Assembly: GCA_021790955.1 (NCBI GenBank) | Contig: JAJYFI010000024.1 | Coordinates: forward strand, 1 to 10,734 | Length of the DNA: 10,734 bases | Direction: 5' to 3' | From: a bacterium | GTDB taxonomy: Bacteria; Elusimicrobiota; Elusimicrobia; UBA1565; UBA9628 | Shown: piece by piece, positions 1-6,477 of the stretch | Layout of the letters: every line of letters begins with the position of its first letter | How positions within the stretch are numbered: position 1 is the first letter of the stretch | Translations under genes and position numbers: made by a program | The notes under the pieces: generated by a model | The model's input: the letters and a program-made list of their open reading frames with translations, nothing else | Database searches by the model: none | Told to the model about the DNA's origin: nothing

Positions 1-1
1 T

Positions 2-856
2 CGACGGCTCAAGCCTCTCGCCTCGCAGAAGCTCACCCGATGGGCGACGCTTGTCGTCTTCGCCGTGGCGGCCACCGCCCTGTCCCTCACCTTCGCGAGC
101 TTCTTTAAGCTCGCGATCAGCAAGGCTCCCGATCTCATCGACCGCGTCCTCCCCAAAATCAACGATTTCGCCTCGGCCCACGGCATCTCAATCCCAATCG
201 GAACGGCGGACGACATCACGCCTGCCGTTCTCGACGCCTTGAAGGCCCACGCGGGCGCCCTGACGCAGGCGGGAAGCATTCTGACCAAGGACTTTCTAAG
301 GATCTTGGTATCCGTCATCGTCGCGGTGCTCTGCTTTTTAAGCCCCGGGCTGCCTCGAAGCGCCCAGAGCCTCGCCGACGCCCTCGCGATCGAGCTCGAC
401 GCCCGCGTCGGGGCCTTCATGAAAAGCTTCGAGCTGGTGATGGGCGCCCAGTTTCTCGTGTCCGCGATCAATACCGTCCTGATAGCCGTTTTCGCCTTCG
501 CGGCAGGACTCCACAGCCCCCAGTTCGTGATCTTGGCGACCTTCGTCCTAGGGGTCATCCCCGTCGCGGGTCTCATCGCCGCCAACATCATCGTGCTCGC
601 CGCGTCGCTCGCGGTCTCCCTCAAGACCCTTGTCGCGGCCGGAATTTTTCTTTTCATCATCCACCACTTCATCTATCTGCTCACCGGCCGCCTCATCGGC
701 GTCCGCATGAGGCTGCCGATGTGGCAGGTGGTGCTGGGCTTGCTTGTCGGGGAAATGGTGATGGGAATCGCGGGGATGCTTCTGGCGCCCGCCGTTTTGC
801 ACTACATCAGGGAGGAGCTCGAAAGCTTCTCCGGCGGGCGAGCCAGCTCCAACTAG
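2..856 (+). CDS. AI-2E family transporter (PF01594-type membrane protein), 5' truncated by window edge
   Basis: This is a polytopic inner-membrane protein of the AI-2E transporter (PerM-like) family. Members have been linked to autoinducer-2 export or Na+/H+ exchange, but most have no proven substrate. The frame is open from base 2, so the start lies outside the window; the GTG at 65 falls inside a membrane segment and is not a credible start. Visible segments are one helix near bases 44-110, a soluble loop with a helical character (about 115-290), then several helices. The C-terminal half has the family pattern: a helix with LGVIPVAG, the stretch HHFIYLLTGRLIGVRMRLP, then VLGLLVGEMVMGIAGMLLA followed by a short charged tail. 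The stop TAG at 854-856 overlaps the stop of the opposing GH57 gene. About 284 codons are present against a usual 330-370. Family call is firm; substrate unknown. Confidence 0.85.
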   Translation, partial: RRLKPLASQKLTRWATLVVFAVAATALSLTFASFFKLAISKAPDLIDRVLPKINDFASAHGISIPIGTADDITPAVLDALKAHAGALTQAGSILTKDFLRILVSVIVAVLCFLSPGLPRSAQSLADALAIELDARVGAFMKSFELVMGAQFLVSAINTVLIAVFAFAAGLHSPQFVILATFVLGVIPVAGLIAANIIVLAASLAVSLKTLVAAGIFLFIIHHFIYLLTGRLIGVRMRLPMWQVVLGLLVGEMVMGIAGMLLAPAVLHYIREELESFSGGRASSN

Positions 857-2325
857 CCGCCCTCCCCCGTCCCGAAAGCCGGGTCATTGGATGGCGCGGC
901 CGCCAAGCGCCGGCGCAGCTCCGGCTCGATGTCGATTCCCGCCGTCTCTCGCGCAAGCTCCACCGCCCGGGCGGCGTTTTTCAAGTTGAGCACGGCCTCG
1001 ATGCCGCCGATGTCCGTGAAAAACCAGGCGCAGCTCGTCATCGCCGCCAGGGCGTGCCTCTCCATTTCTAGAAGAGCGCGCGCCTGGGCGCGATGGGCCT
1101 GTCCGCGGACTTTGAGATGCCTCGACAAAAGAAGGCTCCATTCATGGCGTGAAGGATCGGCCAGGGCCTCCCCGTAGTCTTCCCGCGCCGCCCAAGGGTC
1201 TCGAAACACCTCCCGGCCCGCTTCGATGAAAATCGAGCCGATTTCCGTGTTCAGCCAACGCATCGCGTCAAAAAAAGGCCTCTTCCAGGCCTGGCTCTTG
1301 CCCTCGGAACCGCAGCCACAGGCGTCCCGCCATCGCCGCGTCCCGTGCGCGCAACTCCACGAGACGCCCAGATTCTCGGAGCCGGCCTTAAGGCGGGCCC
1401 GCCGCCGCGGCGGGTTGGCCGCCAAAAAGGAGGCGAAATTCGTGACGCTGACTCCATGTTTGGGAAGTTCCTCCAGGAAAAGATAGGCAAGGCCCATATC
1501 GGCGAATTTTTGGTGGTGGCCAAAGGTCTCTCCATCCGTCGCGACGCACAGCAGGCGTGGGGCTCCCCCCGCCTGCCCGAGCGAGGCCGCAATCGACTCG
1601 GCGCAGCTCTCCGCGTTCGAGAGCAGCCGCTCGAAGGAAATTCTCCTCGAAAGATCCGCGTCGGAGAAAAAAAGGGCCAAGCTCTGGCTCCCATCCGACC
1701 AGGCAAACGGCTCGAGAGGGGCGCTCCCGACATCTGGAAACGCCTTCCAGTCCTCGGAGCCGAGCGGCGCCGCCGCGTCAAGCTGGGTCGAGGTCAGGAC
1801 GACGAATTTGATGCCGACGGAGGCGACGTCGTGCAGAGTCGGATCGTCGGCCCCCATCTCGGGGAGCCATAGGCCCTCCGGCCCCCTGCCGAAGCGCCGG
1901 CGAAAGTCGGCCAATCCCCAACGCAGCTCGGTCATCCGGTCCCTGCGGCTTAGCAACGGAAGAATGCTGTGGTGGTAGGGATGGCCTAAGGCATTGCCGT
2001 GGCCCAGGCGGAGCGCGCTTTCGCGGAAGGCGGCGACGATTCTCCGGTATTCATCGGGGTGCTTTTTCGCATACCAGCGTGTCAACGTCGGCCCGAAGTC
2101 GAAGTTTAAGGACTGGTAATTGTTGACGATGCGAAGAATCTCGTTGCCGCGCCCCGCCACGCGGGCGCGGCCGTTGGGGATGTAGCATTCCCGCGCGATG
2201 CGCTCGTTCCAATCATGGTCCGGGGCCGCCGAGGGATCCGGCGGAAGTTCTCCTGTCCAAGGGTCCTCCCGTGGAGGCTGGTAGAAATGGCCTTGGATCG
2301 CGACGAATCGAGAACTCTTTTTCAT
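853..2325 (-). CDS. Glycoside hydrolase family 57-like protein with DUF3536 C-terminal region
   Basis: A 490-residue protein of the GH57 group carrying a DUF3536-type C-terminal region. GH57 enzymes act on alpha-glucans (amylase, branching and 4-alpha-glucanotransferase activities); this subgroup has no defined substrate that I know of. Motifs seen, numbered from the chosen start: GHFYQPPRE at 12-20 (variant of the HxHQP motif), WNERI followed by ECYIPN, GLWLPEMG with the presumed nucleophile Glu156, and DGETFGHH with the presumed acid/base Asp264. The DUF3536 part shows SWSCAHGTRRWRDACGCG, FRDPWAAREDY and MTSCAWFFTDIGGIEAV. I chose ATG 2325 because MKKSSRF leads directly into the first strand; the ATG at 2382 would add 19 residues and lie across the divergent promoter. 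There is no signal peptide, so it is probably cytoplasmic. Homologues as I remember them are longer; this one ends soon after AAAPSN. Confidence 0.85.
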   Translation of the reverse strand: MKKSSRFVAIQGHFYQPPREDPWTGELPPDPSAAPDHDWNERIARECYIPNGRARVAGRGNEILRIVNNYQSLNFDFGPTLTRWYAKKHPDEYRRIVAAFRESALRLGHGNALGHPYHHSILPLLSRRDRMTELRWGLADFRRRFGRGPEGLWLPEMGADDPTLHDVASVGIKFVVLTSTQLDAAAPLGSEDWKAFPDVGSAPLEPFAWSDGSQSLALFFSDADLSRRISFERLLSNAESCAESIAASLGQAGGAPRLLCVATDGETFGHHQKFADMGLAYLFLEELPKHGVSVTNFASFLAANPPRRRARLKAGSENLGVSWSCAHGTRRWRDACGCGSEGKSQAWKRPFFDAMRWLNTEIGSIFIEAGREVFRDPWAAREDYGEALADPSRHEWSLLLSRHLKVRGQAHRAQARALLEMERHALAAMTSCAWFFTDIGGIEAVLNLKNAARAVELARETAGIDIEPELRRRLAAAPSNDPAFGTGEGG

Positions 2326-2356
2326 GGGGTCTGTGAAGATAGCGTATAATTTTCTC
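2326..2356. promoter_or_regulatory. Divergent promoter region between GH57 and DUF1460 genes
   Basis: Only 31 bases separate the two divergent start codons. On the plus strand a perfect -10 box TATAAT lies at 2345-2350, followed by six bases (tttctc) and then ATG 2357. This spacing puts the expected transcription start on or next to the A of the ATG, the typical arrangement for a leaderless mRNA. The -35 is weak (TTCATG, 2321-2326, 18-base spacer). On the minus strand the weaker TATCTT (complement of 2338-2343) would start transcription only a few bases before ATG 2325. Neither gene has a Shine-Dalgarno sequence here. The TATAAT and its position are directly seen; promoter activity and leaderless translation are inferred. 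Confidence 0.6.
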
Positions 2357-3298
2357 ATGCCCGGGATGCGGATGTTCACCATGCTCCTTCTCGGCTTTCA
2401 AGGCGCCGTCGCGGCCCCCCTTCCCCCCTCCAAGCCCTATGGCGCGATGAGCGAGGCGGCCATGTCCCGCAGCCTCGCCGCCGTCCGCAAGGCGCCGCTT
2501 CGCCGCCGGGTTGAGATCATCAGCGCCGGCTTTCTTGGCACCCCCTACAAGCTTCATCCCCTCGGCGAAGGCCCCGGGGCCCGATTCGACCGCGCTCCCC
2601 TTCGCGACTTCGGGGCCGTCGACTGCACCACCTTCGTCGAGCAGACCATGGCCCTTGCGATCGCGCCGCGGCTTCCAGCCGCCCTGAAAATCCTGCGACA
2701 AATCCGCTATCGCAACGGAAAAGCCCATTATGCCGCGCGCAATCATTTTCCCGAAGCGGACTGGATCCCCAACAACATCCGAGCGGGGTTTTTGATCGAC
2801 GTGACAGCGACGGTAGCGGGAGCTGGCACGAAAACGGCCCCCAAGCTCATCTCCAAAAGACGCTGGTACGCGGAAAAAACAGAGCAAGACCTTCATGGCT
2901 TTGAGAAAGCTCCCCCCGCCGACCTGGAGGCGAAACTGGCCGCCCTGAAAGCCCTGGGCCGGGGCCTCCCCGACGAGGCGGTGCGCCTTTCCTACCTTCC
3001 CACGGACCGCTTCGCCTCCCTGGAATCCCGCATCCCAAGCGGGACGATCGCGAGCCTCGTCCGAGAGGACGCTCCCGGAGCGCCGACCCTCATCACGCAT
3101 CAAGGCTTTCTCATCCGCAAGGATGGCCGCCTCTATTTCCGCCACGCCTCGGAGAGGCTGGGTCGGGTTGTCGACGAACCGGCCGCCGCCTATTTCGTCC
3201 GATATGCCCGTTCCCGCCGCAAGCTGCTGGGGATCAACTTGCTCGAAGTCGCGGGAGGCCCTTCGCTGCGGCTTTCGAGCGACACCGTCCATCCGTGA
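2357..3298 (+). CDS. DUF1460 family secreted protein, N-acetylmuramoyl-L-alanine amidase-like
   Basis: A 313-residue protein of the DUF1460 (PF07313) family, annotated as N-acetylmuramoyl-L-alanine amidase-like with an NlpC/P60-type cysteine-hydrolase fold; a role in cutting peptidoglycan stem peptides is inferred from the family. Seen here: a short N-terminal signal peptide (MPGMRMFTMLLLGFQGAVAA, likely cleaved near residue 19-20), GTPYKLHP at 61-68, the VDCTTFVE motif with presumed catalytic Cys90, RNHFPEADW with His130, and HQGFLIRKDG (His248) followed by YFRHAS with His263, a candidate catalytic histidine. Start ATG 2357 is chosen for the signal peptide and for its position six bases after TATAAT. 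An ATG at 2324 is in frame but lies upstream of the -10 box. The stop overlaps the GTG start of the following MFS gene, so the two are probably co-translated. Confidence 0.82.
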   Translation: MPGMRMFTMLLLGFQGAVAAPLPPSKPYGAMSEAAMSRSLAAVRKAPLRRRVEIISAGFLGTPYKLHPLGEGPGARFDRAPLRDFGAVDCTTFVEQTMALAIAPRLPAALKILRQIRYRNGKAHYAARNHFPEADWIPNNIRAGFLIDVTATVAGAGTKTAPKLISKRRWYAEKTEQDLHGFEKAPPADLEAKLAALKALGRGLPDEAVRLSYLPTDRFASLESRIPSGTIASLVREDAPGAPTLITHQGFLIRKDGRLYFRHASERLGRVVDEPAAAYFVRYARSRRKLLGINLLEVAGGPSLRLSSDTVHP

Positions 3299-4557
3299 GC
3301 GGCGCCGTCGGCGGAGCTTTTCGCTCCTTTGCTCATCGCAACTACAGGCTCTATTTTTTCGGCCAACTCGTCTCTTTCGTCGGAACGTGGACGCAGATGA
3401 CCGCCCAGCGCTGGCTCGTCTTCCGCTTGAGCCGCTCCGTCTTCCTGCTGGGTCTCATCGCTTTCGCGGACCAGATTCCGATATTTCTTCTGGGCCTTTT
3501 TGGAGGCATGATCGCCGACCGCTTCAAGCGCCGCGATGTTCTCCTCATCACCCAGAGCCTGGCGGCCTTCCAAGCCTTCCTCCTCGCTTTTCTCGCGTTC
3601 TCCGGGACGGTCCGCATCTGGCAGATATTCGCCTTGGCCTCCTTCCTCGGCGCCATCACCGCTTTCGACATGCCGACGACCCAGGCCTTCGTGGTCGAGA
3701 TGGTGGGTCCGGCGGATTTGGGAAACGCCATCGCCCTCAACTCCTCCCTGGGCAACCTCGCCCGCACGATCGGTCCCGCCATCGCGGGGCTCATGCTCGC
3801 GGCCTACGGCGAATGGAGCTGTTTTCTCCTCAACGGCGCGAGTTTTCTCGCCGTCCTTGTTGCCCTCGCCATGATGCGGCTTGAGCCCCGGGGCGTTCCC
3901 CGGCGCCAGACCAGCTACGCTCGATTCCTGGGAGAAGGACTCTCGTACGTGCGCGCGCGGCCCGTCATGGTCGCGGTCCTGGCGCTTTTCGGGCTCGCCT
4001 GCATGGCGCCTTTCTCGACCTTGATGCCGGCGTTCGCCGAGGACATCCTGGGCGTCGGGGCCCGCGGACTTGGCCTTATGATGGCCGCCTCCGGCCTCGG
4101 GGCCGCCGCGGGGGCGGTCATGCTCGCGGCAAGGAGATCGGACTCGGGACTCAGCCGCGAGATCGCCCTAGGAGTCATCGTCTATGGCCTCTCCATCGTC
4201 ATCTTCGCGAACTCGCAGAACTTCCCCCTGAGCCTCGCCGCTTGCGCGGGCGCCGGCTGGGGGCTTCTTTGGGCTTACGCCTGCAGCAACACCCTGCTTC
4301 AAACGCTCACGCCGGATATCCTGCGCGGCCGCGTGATGAGCCTTTTCGCCATAACCTTCATGGGCACCTCTCCCCTGGGCAGCCTTCTTGCGGGCTTCGG
4401 CGCCCAGCGATTCGGAGCCCCCGCGACCGTCGGTCTGGGGGGCCTCCTGTGCCTCGCCGCCGCCGCCGTCTACCTCGCGGTTCCGGTCGCCCGGACCGAA
4501 GCGACTCCGGAGATCGCGCTGCTGACGGCTTCCGAAGCGACCCCCAGCGAAAGCTGA
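3295..4557 (+). CDS. MFS transporter, MFS_3 / enterobactin exporter (EntS)-like
   Basis: A 420-residue major facilitator superfamily protein of the MFS_3 type, the group containing EntS-like exporters. It should be a proton-driven inner-membrane exporter of a small molecule; the substrate cannot be read from sequence. Twelve hydrophobic segments can be followed in two halves. Diagnostic features are the N-terminal FRSFAHRNYRLYFFGQLVS, then GTWTQMTAQRWLVF, the loop 2-3 motif GGMIADRFKRRDVLL (about residues 70-84), and PTTQAFVVEMV with NSSLGNLARTIGPAIAG in the helix 4-5 region, all common in this subfamily. The GTG start overlaps the upstream TGA (GTGA, 3295-3298) and has no clear ribosome site, implying translational coupling to the DUF1460 gene. 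The length is normal for the family. The pairing with a secreted wall-hydrolase-like protein is unusual enough to note but its meaning is unknown. Confidence 0.88.
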   Translation: MSGAVGGAFRSFAHRNYRLYFFGQLVSFVGTWTQMTAQRWLVFRLSRSVFLLGLIAFADQIPIFLLGLFGGMIADRFKRRDVLLITQSLAAFQAFLLAFLAFSGTVRIWQIFALASFLGAITAFDMPTTQAFVVEMVGPADLGNAIALNSSLGNLARTIGPAIAGLMLAAYGEWSCFLLNGASFLAVLVALAMMRLEPRGVPRRQTSYARFLGEGLSYVRARPVMVAVLALFGLACMAPFSTLMPAFAEDILGVGARGLGLMMAASGLGAAAGAVMLAARRSDSGLSREIALGVIVYGLSIVIFANSQNFPLSLAACAGAGWGLLWAYACSNTLLQTLTPDILRGRVMSLFAITFMGTSPLGSLLAGFGAQRFGAPATVGLGGLLCLAAAAVYLAVPVARTEATPEIALLTASEATPSES

Positions 4558-4572
4558 TCCTCCCTGGACGCG

Positions 4573-4595
4573 GCCGATTTGTTGCTCGGCTTTTT
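4573..4595 (+). terminator. Short intrinsic terminator after the DUF1460-MFS unit
   Basis: A perfect 5-bp stem, GCCGA (4573-4577) pairing with TCGGC (4586-4590), encloses an 8-base loop and is followed directly by five T residues (4591-4595). A G-T pair at 4572/4591 could add one more step. It begins 15 bases after the MFS stop codon, where termination would separate this unit from the exporter operon. The stem is short, so it may be leaky. Confidence 0.5.
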
Positions 4596-4611
4596 CGTTG
4601 CTTGCGAATAT
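4582..4611 (+). promoter_or_regulatory. Possible weak promoter for the ABC exporter operon
   Basis: In the 77-base gap before the permease gene, TTGCTC (4582-4587) and GAATAT (4606-4611) are 18 bases apart, and the -10 is preceded by TGC, as in an extended -10 element. The predicted start near 4618 would leave a leader of about 17 bases containing AAAAAAGGG (4616-4624), ten bases from the ATG at 4635, which can serve as ribosome-binding site. Each hexamer matches consensus at only three positions, so this is the best candidate in the gap rather than a strong call. The -35 overlaps the terminator hairpin. Confidence 0.3.
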
Positions 4612-4634
4612 CTTGAAAAAAGGGCCGCGGGGCC

Positions 4635-5771
4635 ATGAAAGGAATCCTGCTCCTGGCATTCAAGCTTCTCGTCAACGACAAGGCCAAGTTTTCGGCTTTG
4701 ATCGTCGGGATCACCTTCGCCGTTTTCCTCATGGTCCAGATGACCTCGATGTTTGCCGGGGTTCTCAGCCGCTCCTCCGCCACCGTTCTCAACATCGGCG
4801 CCTCCATGTGGGTGATGGATCCGTCGGTCCAAACGATCGCGAACTCGGTCGGCATGCCCGACTACGTTCTCGACTACGTGAGGAGCGTGCCAGGGGTCAG
4901 GTTCGCGGTCCCCCTCTATTACGGCGCCGCGCTTCTCAAGCTGCCAAGCGGGCTTTATCAGACGGCAACGGTGCTCGGGCTTGACGACACGACGCTCTTT
5001 GGCCGCCCCGCCCTGATCAAGGGGCGGATCGAGGACATCTACGCCGAGAACTCCTTTATCGCCGTCCATGATCCGGAGTTCCCCAAGCTCGAAAATCCGA
5101 CCCTCGGAACGCGCTTCGAACTCAACGACCACCGGGCGATCATCACCGGCATCGCGAAAGTCGCGAGCCCAGGGCTTTTCGGCGTGCCCACTTTGTATAC
5201 GACGTACGAGCGCGCCCTCCAGTACGTCCCCAACCCCCGATTCACCATCTCCTACATCCTTGTCGAGCCCAAAAGCAGCGCCTCCATTCTCGCGATCAAG
5301 AAGGCCGTCGCTCGGCTCGGCTATAGGGCCATGACGGCCGACGAATTCATCCAGATGATCTCGGATTTCTACAAGTACCAGACAGGAATCGGCATCAACA
5401 TTTTCGTCATGACGATCATGAGCTTTATCGTGGGGCTTTCGATCTCGGGACAGACCTTCTACACCTTCATCCTCGAAAACATGGAGAAGTTCGGGGCCCT
5501 CAAGGCCATTGGCGCCACGAACCGGCAATTGGTCGCGATGATCCTCTTCCAATCCGGCTTCACCTCCCTGACGGGATACGGCCTAGGCGTCGGACTTTGC
5601 TCCCTCATCATCGGGATCGCAAAGCTCCGCCTGCCGGATTACGCCTCGAAGATCACCTATTTCAATTTGTCCCTGGCCTTCCTCATGGCTCTCGTTATCG
5701 CGGCCATCTCGAGCTATGTCGGCGTGCGCCGCGTCCTGCGCATCGAGCCGTTCGACATCTTCCGAGGCTGA
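4635..5771 (+). CDS. ABC transporter permease, FtsX/MacB (DevC-like) type
   Basis: A 378-residue inner-membrane permease with the FtsX/MacB-like layout. One N-terminal membrane helix (about residues 17-39, around LIVGITFAVFLMVQMTSMF) is followed by a periplasmic domain of some 200 residues and three C-terminal helices (about 253-275, 298-325 and 347-370). Between the first two of these lies ENMEKFGALKAIGATNRQL (about 280-298), the conserved cytoplasmic coupling segment that contacts the ATPase. Four helices with one large periplasmic domain fit type VII (mechanotransmission) ABC systems such as MacB, LolCDE and DevC, which drive substrates from the periplasm through a partner channel rather than moving them across the inner membrane. 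Unlike MacB, the ATPase is a separate gene. It heads a four-gene set, with its stop one base before the ATPase start. DevC is the closest named analogue by architecture; the substrate is unknown. Confidence 0.88.
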   Translation: MKGILLLAFKLLVNDKAKFSALIVGITFAVFLMVQMTSMFAGVLSRSSATVLNIGASMWVMDPSVQTIANSVGMPDYVLDYVRSVPGVRFAVPLYYGAALLKLPSGLYQTATVLGLDDTTLFGRPALIKGRIEDIYAENSFIAVHDPEFPKLENPTLGTRFELNDHRAIITGIAKVASPGLFGVPTLYTTYERALQYVPNPRFTISYILVEPKSSASILAIKKAVARLGYRAMTADEFIQMISDFYKYQTGIGINIFVMTIMSFIVGLSISGQTFYTFILENMEKFGALKAIGATNRQLVAMILFQSGFTSLTGYGLGVGLCSLIIGIAKLRLPDYASKITYFNLSLAFLMALVIAAISSYVGVRRVLRIEPFDIFRG

Positions 5772-5772
5772 A

Positions 5773-6477
5773 ATGACGGCGGCAATTAAGGCCACGGGCG
5801 TCGTTAAGTCCTTTGGCGAGGGGGCGGCGACAGTCACGGCGCTCAAGTCGGTGAATTTCGAAGCCGCCTTCGGAGAAATGCCGTACATCGTCGGCCCCTC
5901 GGGAAGCGGCAAGACGACCCTTCTCAGCGTGCTCTCGGGAATCCTCCGGCCCAACGCCGGCTCGGTCGTGGTCGACGGCGTCGATATTTGGAAGCTCGAC
6001 GTCGACTCCCTCGCCTCCTTTCGCCTTCATAAAATCGGCTTCGTCTTCCAGGATTATCATCTTTTTCCTCGCCTCACCACCGCCGAAAATGCCGCCATTC
6101 CCCTCATCATCAAAGGCCGAGACTGGGAAAGTTCCGTGCGGGAGGCGGCCAATTATCTCGACATCGTCGGCCTCAAGGAACGAGCCGAACTCCCGCCGGT
6201 CAAACTCAGCGGCGGGGAGCAGCAGCGAGTCGCGATCGCCCGGGCGATCGCCGGAAGGCCCGACATCCTCATCATGGACGAGCCCACGGCGTCCCTCGAC
6301 GGCGAGACAGGGCGCAACATCCTGGGCTTCGTCAAGCGCAACATCCTCAACGAGAGGCGCTGCATCGTCGTCGTGACCCACGACAGCCGCATCTACGAGT
6401 ACGCCAGCCGCATCATCATCATGGAAGACGGCCGCCTCAAGGGAGAAACGCCGGTCCCCCCCGCGAATGAAAAATAG
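5773..6477 (+). CDS. ABC transporter ATP-binding protein, MacB/LolD/DevA type
   Basis: A 234-residue cytoplasmic ATPase that powers the permease encoded just upstream. All nucleotide-binding motifs are intact: Walker A GPSGSGKTT (41-49), Q-loop Gln93 in FVFQDYHLFP, signature LSGGEQQ (145-151), Walker B ILIMDEP (165-171) with catalytic Glu170, D-loop ASLD (173-176) and H-loop His203 in VVTHD. The single domain and length fit LolD/DevA/MacB-type ATPases. The frame extends upstream to an alternative start at 5716, inside the permease, but ATG 5773 is preferred: it has GAGG (5764-5767) five bases upstream, starts one base after the permease stop, and MTAAIKATGVVKSFG aligns with the normal N-terminus of the family. 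The 3' end overlaps the adaptor gene by 11 bases. Function within the exporter is well supported. Confidence 0.93.
   Translation: MTAAIKATGVVKSFGEGAATVTALKSVNFEAAFGEMPYIVGPSGSGKTTLLSVLSGILRPNAGSVVVDGVDIWKLDVDSLASFRLHKIGFVFQDYHLFPRLTTAENAAIPLIIKGRDWESSVREAANYLDIVGLKERAELPPVKLSGGEQQRVAIARAIAGRPDILIMDEPTASLDGETGRNILGFVKRNILNERRCIVVVTHDSRIYEYASRIIIMEDGRLKGETPVPPANEK

Noticed and set aside
780..900. Possible terminator between the AI-2E and GH57 genes
   Set aside because: Only short GC-rich partial palindromes are present and none is followed by a T-run on either strand.
2324..2356. In-frame ATG at 2324 as start of the DUF1460 protein
   Set aside because: It would place the perfect TATAAT inside the coding region and add eleven residues ahead of the signal peptide; ATG 2357 fits the promoter and signal peptide better.
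2326..2382. ATG at 2382 as start of the GH57 protein
   Set aside because: The extra 19 residues precede the conserved N-terminus, and the extension overlaps the opposite gene's start and promoter.
2213..3292. Long minus-strand open frame (359 codons) opposite the DUF1460 gene
   Set aside because: It has low-complexity Gly/Arg/Asp-rich content with no recognisable domain, and mirrors the real DUF1460 gene, which has clear motifs and a signal peptide. Such antisense frames are common in GC-rich DNA.
3351..3794. Minus-strand frame rich in Lys, Arg, Met and Ala opposite the MFS gene
   Set aside because: No domain or start signal is visible; it is an antisense shadow of membrane-protein codons.
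4470..5552. Long minus-strand open frame (360 codons) opposite the MFS end and permease gene
   Set aside because: The translation is highly charged (Asp, Glu, Arg, His, Gly) without a known motif, crosses a terminator and a promoter gap, and lies opposite a well-supported permease.
5716..5772. Longer N-terminus for the ATPase from 5716
   Set aside because: The added residues (Cys/Ser/Ala-rich) are a shadow of the permease C-terminus, and ATG 5773 has a good ribosome-binding site and the normal family N-terminus.
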